A stretch of 64,000 nt of DNA, taken from Orrella dioscoreae (GTDB taxonomy: Bacteria > Pseudomonadota > Gammaproteobacteria > Burkholderiales > Burkholderiaceae_B). Of this stretch, positions 9,435 through 19,010 are shown one piece after another. Every line of letters starts with the position of its first letter. Positions within the stretch are counted from its first letter, which is position 1. The stretch is from the NCBI RefSeq assembly GCF_900089455.2, contig NZ_LT907988.1, forward strand, positions 2,790,001 through 2,854,000, read 5' to 3'. The notes beneath the pieces are model-generated. The model made no database searches. It saw only the letters and a list, made by a program, of their open reading frames with translations, and was not told the DNA's origin. The translations under genes and the position numbers were made by a program.

Positions 9435-11330
9435 ATGTGCGGCATATTGGGAGGCTGGTGGCACCAGGCTCCGGGCAACCTGACCCAACGTCTCCAGGCG
9501 GGCGTCGATGCGCTGCGCCATCGCGGCCCCAACGACAGCGGCATCGAAACGTCCGAGCAATCCGGCGGCACGCTGGGCCTGGCCCACACGCGGCTGTCCA
9601 TCCTGGACCTCAGCCCGGCTGGCCACCAGCCGCGCCGCTCGGCCGACGGCCGCTACTGGATGACCTTCAACGGCGAAATCTACAACTACCGCGAACTGCG
9701 GGTGGAACTGGCGCGCGAGGGCCACGTCTTCGAGAGCGACAGCGACACCGAGGTGCTGCTGTGCGCCTGGCAAAGCTGGGGCGAGGCCGCCCTGCCCCGC
9801 CTCACCGGCATGTTCGCCTTCGTGGTGTTCGACACGGTCGCCCAGACGCTGACCTGCGTGGTCGACCCCTTCGCCATCAAGCCCTTCTTCTGGCGCGCCG
9901 AAAACGGCAGCTTCAGCTTTGCCTCCGAGGCCCGCGCGCTGCAGGCCCTGGCCGATGGCCCGCCCCGCCTGAACTGGCAGACCGCCTACGATTACCTGGC
10001 CCACGGCGTCTACGACAGCAGCGCCTCGACGTTCACGCAAGGCGTGCATCGCCTGCCTGCCGGCCACCTGCTGCGCTGGAAGCTGGGCGCCACCACCCTG
10101 CCCACGGTGCATGTGTGGTGGCAGGCGCCCGTGGTGGCGCCGCGCCGCATCGGCTTCGCCGACGCCACCGCGCAGCTGCGCGAGATGTTCCTCGACAGCG
10201 TACGCCTGCACCTGCGCAGCGACGTGCCGCTGGGCGCGGCGCTGTCGGGCGGCATTGATTCCTCTGCCATCGTGTGCGCCATGCGCCACCTGGAGCCCGA
10301 CCTGCCGCTGCACACCGTCAGCTTCATCGCCGAAGGCTCGCCGCAATCCGAGGCGCACTGGGTCGACCAGATCAACCAGCACGTCGGCGCCATCCCGCAC
10401 AAGGTCGTCGTGCAGCCAGGCGAACTCGTCGCGCAACTGGACGACCTCATCCAGGCCCAGGGCGAGCCTTTCGGCAGCACCAGCATCTATGCGCAATACC
10501 GCGTCTTCAAGGCGGCCCGCGAAAACGGCCTGACCGTGATGCTCGAGGGCCAGGGCGCCGACGAAGTGCTGGCGGGCTACCAGGGCTATCCGGCCTTCCG
10601 CATGCAGAGCCTGATCGAAACCGGCCGCCTGCCGCAGGCCGTGTCCTTCATGCTGGCGTGGCGCCAGTGGCCGGGCCGCGACACGCGCCACCTGCTGCGC
10701 CACACGGCCTCGCTGTTCCTGAAGGACGACACCTATCACGCGCTGCGCACCCGCTACGGCCACACCGAATCCGAGCCCGCGTGGCTGGACGCCCGGCTGC
10801 TGGATGAAAACCAGGTGCGCCGCAGCTATCCCCGGCCGACCGCCATGGCGCCCGCGCCAGGCCGCCGCGTCATCCAGGAACTGGCCCGCGCGCTGGGCCA
10901 GAGCGGCCTGCCCGCGCTGCTGCGCCAGGGCGACCGCAACGCCATGCGCTTCTCCATCGAGAACCGCGTGCCCTTCCTGACGCTGGCGCTGGCCGAGTTC
11001 CTGCTGTCGCTGCCCGAGGACTACCTGATCTCGCGCGGCGGCGAGACCAAGCACATCCTGCGCGCAGCCTTGCGCGGCCTGGTTCCGGACGCGATCCTGG
11101 ACCGCCGCGACAAGATCGGCCTGGTCACGCCGGAACACCAATGGTTGAAGGATTTCGCGCCGCAGGCGCGGGAATGGCTGGCGGACTCGCAGGACATCCC
11201 CTTCCTGGACACCCGCGCCCTGCTGGACGCGTTCGACGCCATCATCCAGGGCAAGCAGCCCTTCTCGTGGCAGGCCTGGCGCTGGATCAATTTCGTGCGC
11301 TGGTACCGCGTCAGCGGCATGCAGGCCTGA
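9435..11330 (+). CDS. asnB: Asparagine synthetase B-like glutamine amidotransferase
   Basis: 631 residues. Start fixed by biochemistry: class II amidotransferases need Cys directly after the initiator Met, and the ATG at 9435 gives MCGILGG. An N-terminal glutaminase domain (about 1-200, with RHRGPNDSG and FNGEIYNY) is followed by a synthetase domain with the PP-loop SGGIDSSA. The full enzyme uses Gln and ATP to amidate a carboxylate. In EPS loci such paralogues are thought to amidate uronic acids or sugar carboxylates rather than aspartate; that is inference from position. It diverges from the SGNH gene across 225 bases that must contain both promoters. Confidence 0.9.
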   Translation: MCGILGGWWHQAPGNLTQRLQAGVDALRHRGPNDSGIETSEQSGGTLGLAHTRLSILDLSPAGHQPRRSADGRYWMTFNGEIYNYRELRVELAREGHVFESDSDTEVLLCAWQSWGEAALPRLTGMFAFVVFDTVAQTLTCVVDPFAIKPFFWRAENGSFSFASEARALQALADGPPRLNWQTAYDYLAHGVYDSSASTFTQGVHRLPAGHLLRWKLGATTLPTVHVWWQAPVVAPRRIGFADATAQLREMFLDSVRLHLRSDVPLGAALSGGIDSSAIVCAMRHLEPDLPLHTVSFIAEGSPQSEAHWVDQINQHVGAIPHKVVVQPGELVAQLDDLIQAQGEPFGSTSIYAQYRVFKAARENGLTVMLEGQGADEVLAGYQGYPAFRMQSLIETGRLPQAVSFMLAWRQWPGRDTRHLLRHTASLFLKDDTYHALRTRYGHTESEPAWLDARLLDENQVRRSYPRPTAMAPAPGRRVIQELARALGQSGLPALLRQGDRNAMRFSIENRVPFLTLALAEFLLSLPEDYLISRGGETKHILRAALRGLVPDAILDRRDKIGLVTPEHQWLKDFAPQAREWLADSQDIPFLDTRALLDAFDAIIQGKQPFSWQAWRWINFVRWYRVSGMQA

Positions 11331-11359
11331 TCGCCCGGCCACGCCGGCGAGCGTGCGGC

Positions 11360-12478
11360 CTAGAAGAAACGCTCGTCGACGAACACGACGTCGCCGGGCA
11401 GCACCGCATCGTCGAGCTTCACCTTGATCTTCACGATGCCGCCGTCCGGGCCCTTGCGGTTGATGCTGATACGGCCATCGGAGGCCCGCTGGGTCATGCC
11501 GCCGGCGATGGCGATGGCGCGCATGACGGTGAGCTCCGGCTCCACCGGAAACGACCCCGAGCGCGACACTTCCCCATGCACATAGAAGCGCGGCGCCTGC
11601 GCCAGGAAGACCACGTCGCCCGCCTGCAGGACCACGTTCTGGATCTCGCGGGCCGGCAACTGGCGGTTGCCCACGAAGAGCTCCACACGCTGCTGCGTGA
11701 AGGGATCGATGCCAGGACGGATCAGCACGGCGGTGTCGGATGCGCCTTCACGCACGCCGCCCGCCATCGCCAGCAGTTCCAGCAGGGTCAGGCGGCCTTC
11801 GATGGCATAGCGCCCGGGCCGGTTGACCTCGCCCAGGATGGAAGCCACGCGGCTGCGCACGCGCAGCACATCCACGGCCACCTTGGGATCCTGCAGATAA
11901 CCGCCCTTGCGCAGGCCTTCCGCCACGCGGCGGCCGACCTCGGTGGGCGCCAGGCCGCTGACGTCCAGCTCGCCCAGGAAAGGCACGGTGATGCGGCCAT
12001 CGGCATCGATGGTGAGCCGCGCATCGAGCTCGGGCTGGCCCAGCACGCTGACGGACAGCGTGTCGCCCGGCCCCACCACGGCCACGGCGCCCGAGGCCTC
12101 GACCACGGTCTCGACGGGCGCGACCAGCGGGCCGACGTCGCTCACGGACTCGGGCAAGGCGCGCGGCGCGGGCGCGGCGATGGCCGGGGACGCGGGCGCC
12201 GGCACGGGCTCGAAAACGGGTGCGGGCGCCGGCGTGGCAGCGGGCGCGGCAACGGGTGCGGGCGCGGTGCCACGCGGCATGGTGGTCGTATCGACGATCT
12301 CGGGTCCGCTGCGCAGGACGGGCTGCGGCGCCGTCGGCGCGGCCCGCGGCGTCACGCGAAACGGGTTCTCGGAGGGCAACGGGATCTGGGCCTGTGCCGC
12401 CATGCAGCATGCCAGCCCGAGCAGGCCCGCCGCCACGTTGCGCCATACCTTCGAGCTCGCCAAGATCGTTCTCCGCAT
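11360..12478 (-). CDS. Wza-type polysaccharide export protein (Poly_export + SLBB domains)
   Basis: 372 residues. Signal peptide about 1-30 ending AAQA; no convincing lipobox. Residues about 40-130 are Pro/Ala-rich. Then comes a Poly_export domain (VGPGDTLSVSVLGQPEL ... ITVPFLGELDVSGLAPTE) and two SLBB-type beta-grasp repeats (ILGEVNRPGRYAI; YVHGEVSRSGSFPVE). This family forms the periplasmic/outer-membrane export channel of Wzx/Wzy-dependent capsules. The ATG at 12478 lies about 27 bases downstream of the predicted transcription start of a perfect TATAAT box at 12512-12517. Convergent with the asparagine-synthetase-like gene, 29 bases apart. Confidence 0.9.
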   Translation of the reverse strand: MRRTILASSKVWRNVAAGLLGLACCMAAQAQIPLPSENPFRVTPRAAPTAPQPVLRSGPEIVDTTTMPRGTAPAPVAAPAATPAPAPVFEPVPAPASPAIAAPAPRALPESVSDVGPLVAPVETVVEASGAVAVVGPGDTLSVSVLGQPELDARLTIDADGRITVPFLGELDVSGLAPTEVGRRVAEGLRKGGYLQDPKVAVDVLRVRSRVASILGEVNRPGRYAIEGRLTLLELLAMAGGVREGASDTAVLIRPGIDPFTQQRVELFVGNRQLPAREIQNVVLQAGDVVFLAQAPRFYVHGEVSRSGSFPVEPELTVMRAIAIAGGMTQRASDGRISINRKGPDGGIVKIKVKLDDAVLPGDVVFVDERFF

Positions 12479-12511
12479 GTGGGCACGCGGCCACACGCCG
12501 CGCAGTGCGCC

Positions 12512-12517
12512 ATTATA
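12512..12517 (-). promoter_or_regulatory. Predicted -10 box of the Wza-type export gene
   Basis: On the reverse strand the hexamer is a perfect TATAAT. The -35 at a 17-base spacing (12535-12540) reads GAAAAT and is weak. A start near 12505 would leave about 27 bases before the ATG. Sequence evidence only. Confidence 0.5.
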
Positions 12518-12544
12518 GGTATAACTCCGGCACGATTTTCTACA

Positions 12545-12550
12545 TACAAT
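12545..12550 (+). promoter_or_regulatory. Predicted -10 box of the WecG/TagA glycosyltransferase gene
   Basis: TACAAT matches five of six consensus positions; the -35 is poor. Transcription from about 12557 would start downstream of the ATG at 12549 and supports the later ATG at 12597 as the true start codon. Confidence 0.35.
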
Positions 12551-12596
12551 GCCGGCATGGGCATGCCGCGCCCGCCATAACCTCGACGACCTCCTG

Positions 12597-13385
12597 ATGC
12601 CCGCGCCCCCTGCCCCGATCCGCCGGCTGTTCGGCCTGGATATCCTGGCCGTGACGTTCGATGAAGCCGTGACGCTGCTCAGCGAGGCCGCCGTTCGCCG
12701 CGATGGCGCCGCCAAGGTGGTCGTCACGCCCAACGTGGACCACGTGGTGCGCCTGGAGCGCCAACCCGAGTTCAAGCGCAACTACGCACAAGCCGACTTC
12801 CTGTTTGCCGACGGCATGCCCGTCATCTGGGCCAGCCGCCTGCTGGGCGAACCGCTGCCCGAGCGCGTTACCGGCGCCGATCTCTTCACCGCGCTGTGCC
12901 GCCAGGCCGTCGCCGGCAACTGGCGCGTGGCCCTGCTGGGCGGCATGCCCGGCGACGAAGCGCGGCTGCAAGCCCGTTTCGAGGAATACTACCCCGGCTT
13001 GCGCATCGATATCCGCTGCCCCTCCATGCGCTTCGATCCCCATGGCGAAGAAGGCCTGGCAGCGGCCGACTGGGTGCGCGAGCTGGACGCCGACGTCGTG
13101 TTCGTCTGCCTGGGCATGCCCAAGCAGGAGAACTGGTCGCTGCGCCACGCCCCCTCCTTCGGCGGCGGCATCGTGCTGTGCGTGGGCGCCGCCATGGAGT
13201 TCGCCATCGGCCTGCAAAGCCGGGCGCCCTTGTGGGTGCAGCGCAACGGCCTGGAATGGCTCTGGCGCCTGGCCAGCAATCCGCGCAGGCTCTGGCGCCG
13301 CTACCTGGTCGAAGACACCCGCTTCCTCGCGTTGTGCTGGCGCGAGTGGCGCACGCGCCGGCAGGGCCGGAGCCCTGGCGCATGA
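12597..13385 (+). CDS. WecG/TagA/CpsF family glycosyltransferase (GT26)
   Basis: 262 residues from the ATG at 12597 (MPAPPAP); an in-frame ATG 48 bases upstream adds a stretch with no family match. Family motifs in order: TPNVDHVV, FLFADGMPVIWASRLLGEPLPERVTGADL, LLGGMPG and VCLGMPKQE. GT26 enzymes add ManNAcA or a related sugar to an undecaprenyl-linked acceptor, so this is probably an early repeat-unit transferase. Its last codons overlap the start of the outer-membrane protein gene (ATGA), so the two are translationally coupled. Confidence 0.9.
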   Translation: MPAPPAPIRRLFGLDILAVTFDEAVTLLSEAAVRRDGAAKVVVTPNVDHVVRLERQPEFKRNYAQADFLFADGMPVIWASRLLGEPLPERVTGADLFTALCRQAVAGNWRVALLGGMPGDEARLQARFEEYYPGLRIDIRCPSMRFDPHGEEGLAAADWVRELDADVVFVCLGMPKQENWSLRHAPSFGGGIVLCVGAAMEFAIGLQSRAPLWVQRNGLEWLWRLASNPRRLWRRYLVEDTRFLALCWREWRTRRQGRSPGA

Positions 13386-14683
13386 CCTTGGCCTTCCGGC
13401 CGACCTGCCTTGCATTGGCGCTCCTGGCCGCCCTGGCGGCGGTTCCGGCGCAGGCCCAGAGTCCTACCTTCCCCGAAGGCATGGAACACATCTTCCGGCT
13501 GCGCAGCATGCCGCAGTACCACAGCAACCCCGCCCGCCTGCCCGACAACGACACGCGCCGCCAGGGCAGCCAGGTGCTGATCAACACGATCGGCGGCGCG
13601 GTGCGCATGCCACTGCTGTCCGAGCGCACCCGCCTGGAACTGGCGGGCAACATCGGCGACGCCCGCTACGACGGCAACCGCCAGCTGGACCATCAGCCCA
13701 AGCAGTTCTCGGCGGCCTTGCCGTGGCGCGCGGGCAAGCTCTTCGCGGGCCGCTTTTCGTATGGCTACAGCGACCGGCTGTACGAATACCTGAACCGCAC
13801 CTGGCCCGACCGCGACATGCAGGCGCAGCAGCGCTGGCAGACGCAACTGGGCCTGCGCGTGACGGAAGACCTGACGCTGCCGCTGCTTTCCGTCCACCAG
13901 GGCCGTTCGCGCTACGAAACGGACCTGAACCGCACGCTGTACAACCGTGATGAAACCGGCTGGGAAGCCAGCGCCTATTACTCGGGCATGGATCGCAGCT
14001 TCGTCAACGCGGGCTTCCGGCAGTCGCGCGTGACCTACATCGATCGCACGGACTTCTGGCGCGCGCAGATCGACGATGCCTATCAGGACAACGAGATCTT
14101 CATCGATTCGCATTGGGACCTGACGATCAAGACCTCGGTGGAGACGCGCTTCGGCTACCTGCGCCGCAGCTACGAGAACCTGGGCGAACGCGACACGTCG
14201 CTGCTCACGATCGATACCCGCGCCTCGTACCAGTATTCCCCCAAGACCCGCTTCGAGGTCTACGCCTGGCGCCGCCCCTACAGCAACGACGACAGCCCCG
14301 ACACCCTCTATTCGACCCAGACGGGCCTGCGCATGACCATGCGCTGGCAGGCCAGCGACCGCAGCGCGGCCTGGCTGAGCGTCGCCCGCGAGGTGCAGGC
14401 GGACACCCGCTTCTCGGGCGTGGACAGCCGCAGCACGGTGTGGCGCTACGGCACCCGCCTGGAGTGGAAGGCCACGGACAACGTGCGGATGGTGCTGGAC
14501 GGCTACCGCACGCGCGAAGTCGGCGCCGATGCCGGCAACAGCTTCTCGCAGAACATCCTGCGGCTGGGCGTGGAGTTCAGCACCAGCCGCGGCAGCAGCC
14601 AGCCCGAGCGCATGCTCTTCACGTCGGAATGCGATTGGCGCTATGTGGAGTATCTGCTGTGCGACGCCATCCGGCCGGAGTGA
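13382..14683 (+). CDS. Outer-membrane beta-barrel protein of the EPS locus, unnamed
   Basis: 433 residues with a signal peptide (1-24, ending VPAQAQ). The rest has the alternating hydrophobic/polar, aromatic-rich, Arg/Asp/Tyr-rich strands of an outer-membrane barrel (for example FAGRFSYGYSDRLYEYLNRTW, then VETRFGYLRRSY and TRFEVYAWRRPYS), probably 16-18 strands. No Cys-rich or enzymatic motif is visible. It is coupled to the GT26 gene, and the next gene downstream is convergent. Similar uncharacterised barrels sit in EPS clusters and may serve as an export pore partner for the Wza-type protein. I do not recognise a named family. Confidence 0.75.
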   Translation: MTLAFRPTCLALALLAALAAVPAQAQSPTFPEGMEHIFRLRSMPQYHSNPARLPDNDTRRQGSQVLINTIGGAVRMPLLSERTRLELAGNIGDARYDGNRQLDHQPKQFSAALPWRAGKLFAGRFSYGYSDRLYEYLNRTWPDRDMQAQQRWQTQLGLRVTEDLTLPLLSVHQGRSRYETDLNRTLYNRDETGWEASAYYSGMDRSFVNAGFRQSRVTYIDRTDFWRAQIDDAYQDNEIFIDSHWDLTIKTSVETRFGYLRRSYENLGERDTSLLTIDTRASYQYSPKTRFEVYAWRRPYSNDDSPDTLYSTQTGLRMTMRWQASDRSAAWLSVAREVQADTRFSGVDSRSTVWRYGTRLEWKATDNVRMVLDGYRTREVGADAGNSFSQNILRLGVEFSTSRGSSQPERMLFTSECDWRYVEYLLCDAIRPE

Positions 14684-14909
14684 ACCGACGCGCGGCCGCC
14701 GGAAAAGCCATGGCATTCACTCGTCGCGCAGGCAGCCCAGGAATGCCGTCGTCAGGCTGGAGTCGGCTTGCTGCTGCGCGGCAAGGATGTACCGGAAAAA
14801 CGCTTGCGACCCTCTCGAAGGCGATCACGGACGTCGCACGGGAACCGGCAACGATACATCGCGCATCGCATTGGCGCCGGTCCGTATCCGACGCCAATGC
14901 CGTCCCGCC

Positions 14910-16331
14910 TCAATACGCGTGACGGTCCCAGAAGACCAGCAGCACCGTGCGGAACAGGATCTTCACGTCCAGCCAGAATGACCAGTTCGCGATGTAGTAG
15001 CGGTCGTAGGACACGCGGCGCTGCATCTTGTCCGGCGTGTCGGTCTCACCGCGCAAGCCGTTGACCTGCGCCCAGCCGGTGATGCCCGGCTTGACCGTGT
15101 GCCGCAGCATGTAGCCGCGGATCTGCTTGCGATAGAACTCGTTGTGCTCGGCCGCGTGCGGGCGCGGCCCCACCAGGCTCATGGTGCCCTGGATCACGTT
15201 GAAAAGCTGCGGCAGCTCGTCGAGCGACGTCTTGCGCAGGATGCGGCCGATCTTGGTGACACGGTCATCGTTGACCTGCGCCTGCTTCAGCACGGCGCCC
15301 TCGGTGGGCTTGGGCTGCACGCGCATGGAGCGGAACTTGTAGACCGTGATCGGGCGGCCGCCCTCGCCGTAGCGCCGCTGGCGGAAGATGATCGGCCCGG
15401 GCGAATCAAGGCGTATGGCCAGCGCCGCGCCCAGCATGATGGGCGAGACCATGAGCAGCCCCAGCGTGCCCAGCGCTATGTCCATGCCGCGCTTGATGCT
15501 CTTGGACAGGCCAAGCATCTTGGTTTCGTGCAAGGCCAGCAGCGGCACGCCCGCGATGTCGGCGCCGCTGACCGCGAACTCGTCGAGCAGCGGCGACTCG
15601 GGCATGAAATAGATGGACGCCGTCGAATCGTAGACGCGGTTCATCAGCTCCTGCGCCCGCGGGCTGGTCTGCTCGATGCCCAGGCCCACGAACAGGATGT
15701 CGATGCGGTCGCGCCCGACATGCCGCAGCGCCTGGTCGTAGGCGCCCAGATAGGTGGGCATGAAGGCATCGTCGTCATCGCTCACGACCGGCTCTTCGGC
15801 GTAATAGCCCAGCACGCGGATGCCCAGGATGGGCGAGCGGTTCAGGCGCAACGCCAGCTTCAGCGCCTCGGGCCCGAGCCCGATGAAAGCCGCGTGACGG
15901 CGGTTCGACGAGGAGTTGTTGATCAGGAAGATCGCGGAACGCGTGCAGGCCAGCACCAGCAGTTGCAGCGGCAGCGTCATGAGGGCCCATTCGCCCAGCA
16001 CCACGCGCAGCCACTCGGTGTTCGTGCCGGTTTCGGGCAGGAAGAACAGCGCCGCCATGGCAAGGAACAGCACGCGCAGCCAGCGGATGACGCCCTGCCC
16101 CAGCATCCAGAGCGTATTACGCGCGCTGATGAGCAGGTTGAACGGGAAGAATGTCAGGAACGTGCCCAGCGCCAGCAGCAGCGGCACGGTCTGGGTGTAC
16201 ATCGGAACGCTGCTGATGCCGTGGCGCGACATCAGCATCGCGAAGATGCCCCCGGCAATCAATGCGGAGGCGCCGGCGCAGGCCAGCATGAACAGACTGT
16301 CGTTATGGCTAGGTTTTTCGTTCAGGTACAT
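14910..16331 (-). CDS. Undecaprenyl-phosphate sugar-phosphotransferase (WcaJ type)
   Basis: 473 residues. Starts the repeat unit by moving a hexose-1-phosphate from a UDP-sugar onto undecaprenyl phosphate. Layout: four to five N-terminal membrane helices (about 15-150), a Rossmann-like CoA_binding_3 domain ([11 protein letters not shown]), a re-entrant helix near [18 protein letters not shown], and the catalytic C-terminal domain with [22 protein letters not shown] and SLVGPRPHA. The ATG at 16331 gives [11 protein letters not shown]; 17 in-frame residues upstream look non-coding. A 198-base gap upstream probably holds its own promoter. Confidence 0.93.
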   Translation of the reverse strand: MYLNEKPSHNDSLFMLACAGASALIAGGIFAMLMSRHGISSVPMYTQTVPLLLALGTFLTFFPFNLLISARNTLWMLGQGVIRWLRVLFLAMAALFFLPETGTNTEWLRVVLGEWALMTLPLQLLVLACTRSAIFLINNSSSNRRHAAFIGLGPEALKLALRLNRSPILGIRVLGYYAEEPVVSDDDDAFMPTYLGAYDQALRHVGRDRIDILFVGLGIEQTSPRAQELMNRVYDSTASIYFMPESPLLDEFAVSGADIAGVPLLALHETKMLGLSKSIKRGMDIALGTLGLLMVSPIMLGAALAIRLDSPGPIIFRQRRYGEGGRPITVYKFRSMRVQPKPTEGAVLKQAQVNDDRVTKIGRILRKTSLDELPQLFNVIQGTMSLVGPRPHAAEHNEFYRKQIRGYMLRHTVKPGITGWAQVNGLRGETDTPDKMQRRVSYDRYYIANWSFWLDVKILFRTVLLVFWDRHAY

Positions 16332-16529
16332 GGACGAGGTTCGACAGCAGCCCGCGGACGCTTCGAGCGCCCGAGACGGCACACGAATACAAGAAAACGT
16401 AACATCGGTAACAGCGAGTGTATCGCCGAAAGATGACGTTCAGGATGGTGCAAGCCTACCGGTGTGGCTTTCTCGCAGCAAGTATCGGGATGCAAACGGG
16501 GTTGCGGGCGCCCGCAACCCGCCTGGCCC

Positions 16530-17954
16530 TCAGCGGCCATAGGCGTCGTCGAAACGCACGATATCGTCCTCGCCCAGGTAGGAGCCCGACTGCACCTCGA
16601 TGAGCTCCAGCGGAATCGCGCCCGGGTTTTCCAGGCGGTGCGTCACGCCCAGCGGAATGTAGGTGGACTGGTTCTCGGTCAGCAGGAAGCTCTCGTCTCC
16701 GCGGGTGACCTTGGCCGTGCCCTTGACGACGATCCAGTGCTCGGCACGGTGATGATGCATCTGCAGCGACAGGCGGGCACCCGGCTTGACGGTGATGCGC
16801 TTGACCTGGAAGCGGCTGCCCTCGTCGATGCCCTCGTACTGCCCCCAGGGCCGGAAGACCTGCCGGTGCGTCGATGCCTCGGGCCGCTCGGCCTTGCGCA
16901 GCCGCTCGACCAGCTTGCGGACATCCTGCACGCGGTCACGGGCAGCCACCAGCACGGCGTCGGAGGTCTCCACCACCACCAGGTTATCGACACCCAGGGC
17001 AGTGACCAGGCGCTTGCCGCCATAGACATACAGCCCGCGGCAATCCTCGGCCAGCACGTCGCCATGCAGCACGTTGCCCGCGTCGTCCTGCGGCGCGATC
17101 TGCCACAGCGCCGCCCAGGAACCGATGTCGCTCCAGCCTGCGTCCATCGGCACGACGACCGTGTCGCCGGCCCGCTCCATGACCGCGTAGTCGATGGAAT
17201 CCGACGGGCTGGCCTTGAAGGCCTGGGCGTCGACCCGCAGGAAGTCGCCGTCGCGGCGCGTGGCGGCCATGGCCTGCCGGCAGGCCTGCAGGATGTCCGG
17301 CCGGTGGCGCTCCAGCTCTTCGAGGTAGCGGCTGGCGCGCATGAGGAACATGCCGCTGTTCCAGTAGTAGTCGCCGCTGGCCAGGTAGGCGGCGGCAGTC
17401 TCGGCGTCGGGCTTTTCCACGAAGGCCTGCACGTCGCGCACCACGCCCTCGCCTTCCTGCGCGGCGCGGATATAGCCGTAGCCGGTTTCTGCGTAGGTGG
17501 GCACGATGCCGAAGGTGGTCAGCCGCCCGGCGGTGGCCGGCGCGATGGCGGCCTGCACCGCCTGGCAGAAGGCCGCCTCGTCCGTCAAGGCATGGTCCGA
17601 GGGCAGCACCAGCAGCAGGGCATCGCCTTCCCGAGCCACCGCTTCCAGCGCGGCCAGCGCGATGGCGGGCGCCGTGTTGCGCGCGGCGGGCTCCAGCAGG
17701 ATCGACGCGGTTTCCACCCCGACCAGGCGTAGTTGTTCCGCCACGACGTACCGGTACGCTTCGTTGGTGACGACCAGCGGGTCCGCGGGCGACAGGCCTG
17801 CCAGGCGCAGCCAGGTGGCCTGCAGCGGCGAACGCTCACCCAGGACCGGCAGGAACTGCTTGGGATAGGTTTCCCGGGACAAGGGCCAGAGACGGGTGCC
17901 GGCGCCGCCAGCAAGCAGGACAGGAAGCAGACGCAGTGAGGCGGGGGAAGACAT
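16530..17954 (-). CDS. manC: Bifunctional mannose-1-phosphate guanylyltransferase / mannose-6-phosphate isomerase
   Basis: 474 residues from the ATG at 17954, chosen because AAGGA lies eight bases upstream. Residues about 8-290 are the nucleotidyltransferase ([22 protein letters not shown] in two parts: [12 protein letters not shown] and PKQF; FVEKP; SDIGSW). Residues about 345-470 are a type II isomerase cupin with [10 protein letters not shown] and [10 protein letters not shown] carrying the metal His residues. It supplies GDP-mannose for the EPS. It is transcribed away from the cellulose operon; the 548-base gap between them marks the border of the two polysaccharide loci. Confidence 0.93.
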   Translation of the reverse strand: MSSPASLRLLPVLLAGGAGTRLWPLSRETYPKQFLPVLGERSPLQATWLRLAGLSPADPLVVTNEAYRYVVAEQLRLVGVETASILLEPAARNTAPAIALAALEAVAREGDALLLVLPSDHALTDEAAFCQAVQAAIAPATAGRLTTFGIVPTYAETGYGYIRAAQEGEGVVRDVQAFVEKPDAETAAAYLASGDYYWNSGMFLMRASRYLEELERHRPDILQACRQAMAATRRDGDFLRVDAQAFKASPSDSIDYAVMERAGDTVVVPMDAGWSDIGSWAALWQIAPQDDAGNVLHGDVLAEDCRGLYVYGGKRLVTALGVDNLVVVETSDAVLVAARDRVQDVRKLVERLRKAERPEASTHRQVFRPWGQYEGIDEGSRFQVKRITVKPGARLSLQMHHHRAEHWIVVKGTAKVTRGDESFLLTENQSTYIPLGVTHRLENPGAIPLELIEVQSGSYLGEDDIVRFDDAYGR

Positions 17955-18116
17955 CGCGATCATCCTTTTGTTCGGACTCGGTTCGACACGGACTGAAGGA
18001 CCGCCTTGCAGCATGCGGCCGGGAATGCAGGCATGCTAACCCGCTCGATGTGCCGCCCTTACGGTTCGGGGCGGGCGAATATACCGGGAATTGGGGATTG
18101 CGCACGCAAACATGAC

Positions 18117-18136
18117 GTGAATGGCGCGTAATTCAC
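18117..18136. promoter_or_regulatory. Inverted repeat upstream of the cellulose promoter, candidate operator
   Basis: GTGAAT and ATTCAC flank eight bases (6-bp perfect arms). The right arm ends ten bases before the -35 hexamer at 18147, a typical place for an activator. The spacing does not fit a CRP site. The cognate protein is unknown. Confidence 0.4.
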
Positions 18137-18146
18137 ACAAAAATAG

Positions 18147-18174
18147 TTGATACAAGCTGAAAAATGTATAGAAT
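18147..18174 (+). promoter_or_regulatory. Sigma70-type promoter of the cellulose (bcs-wss) operon
   Basis: TTGATA at 18147-18152 and TAGAAT at 18169-18174, spacing 16, in an AT-rich pocket inside GC-rich DNA. Predicted start near 18181, leaving a leader of about 320 bases before the GTG of bcsD. It is the best promoter-like match I noticed in this intergenic region. Confidence 0.6.
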
Positions 18175-18502
18175 CCAAATGTTGCTGTGACGCGTCCACT
18201 CCCCTTTCCCTCAAGGAAACCAGAGACGCGAGCAACGTTCAAGACGCAAGGTCATGCCTCAAGAATGCGACCAGAAAGTCGCAGCTCCGCCTTGCCATTT
18301 GGCACCACTTGCCATCATGACGGATTCCTTCGCGTTCGAGCGCTCTCTTGCCGCTCCGCTTCATGGCGTCGTCTTTCCCCCGCTGCACCCTCGCCCCAAG
18401 CGCGCTTCGCGTACCTGGGCCGTTCCGCCCTGCCCGCGCCGAATCTGACGGTCGGCTATCCCGCGTCATTTTCTTACGCCCCTCCGTTAAGCAAGGACCA
18501 CC

Positions 18503-18958
18503 GTGGAAAACCCGCTCTTCGACTATTACCGCAATCGCCAGGCCCCGCTGCAGTGGCGTGGCGCCCTGGGCGCCCTGGCCCAGTCCCTGACGAACCATTT
18601 CTCGCCCGAGCAGTTGCGCACGCTGCTGCGCGAGGCCGGCCAGCATTTCGCCAGCCAGCACCCGGTACAGGCCGCCGAGACCGTGCAGTCGATGCAGGAC
18701 GCGATGAACGGCGTCTGGACGACGCAGGACTGGGGCTGGGTCGACATCCATGACCTCGACAGCTTCCTGACGCTGACGCATTACGCCGCGCCGCTCGAAT
18801 CCGCATTCGGCGCGCAGAACCTTGCCTGGAGCGCCGCCTTCCTGGAAGGCGTCTACGAGCAATGGTTCCGCCAACTGGGCGCGAGCGATGCCTTGCACGT
18901 GCGCCAGAGCGAGGAAAGCGATGTCCGCAAGGCCATCGTGCTGCGCCTGGGCCGTTGA
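18503..18958 (+). CDS. bcsD: Cellulose synthase subunit D (BcsD)
   Basis: 151 residues, the usual length. BcsD forms a periplasmic octameric ring that helps bundle glucan chains in type I cellulose operons. Compared from memory with Komagataeibacter AcsD, shared positions include LREAG near residue 43, DWGWVDI (NWGYVKL in AcsD) and AAFLEGVYEQWF (APVLEGLYGRW). The start is a GTG with AAGGA five bases upstream. There is no signal peptide, which is normal for the family. First gene of the operon here, whereas in Komagataeibacter it is last. Confidence 0.85.
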   Translation: MENPLFDYYRNRQAPLQWRGALGALAQSLTNHFSPEQLRTLLREAGQHFASQHPVQAAETVQSMQDAMNGVWTTQDWGWVDIHDLDSFLTLTHYAAPLESAFGAQNLAWSAAFLEGVYEQWFRQLGASDALHVRQSEESDVRKAIVLRLGR

Positions 18959-19010
18959 TTTGCCAGACTCGCCGGGCCAGCCCGGCGGGCACTCACTGAG
19001 GGAGAATGCC

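Larger units (their letters stand above)
17955..18502. other. 548-base divergent intergenic region between manC and the cellulose operon
   Basis: No convincing gene. Contains an AT-richer core (about 18075-18185) with an inverted repeat and a good forward promoter, then about 320 bases of leader before bcsD. A 64-codon frame from 18254 has no convincing ribosome site or recognisable product. I looked for a cyclic-di-GMP (GEMM) riboswitch in the leader and did not recognise one. Confidence 0.7.

Noticed and set aside
9210-11342. Reverse-strand extension making the SGNH esterase a 970-residue protein
   Set aside because: The extra N-terminal part is the antisense of the asparagine-synthetase-like gene; the signal peptide at the ATG at 9209 marks the real start.
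18150-18502. Cyclic-di-GMP riboswitch in the bcs leader
   Set aside because: No GEMM-type conserved core recognised; the leader is long but has no motif I can support.
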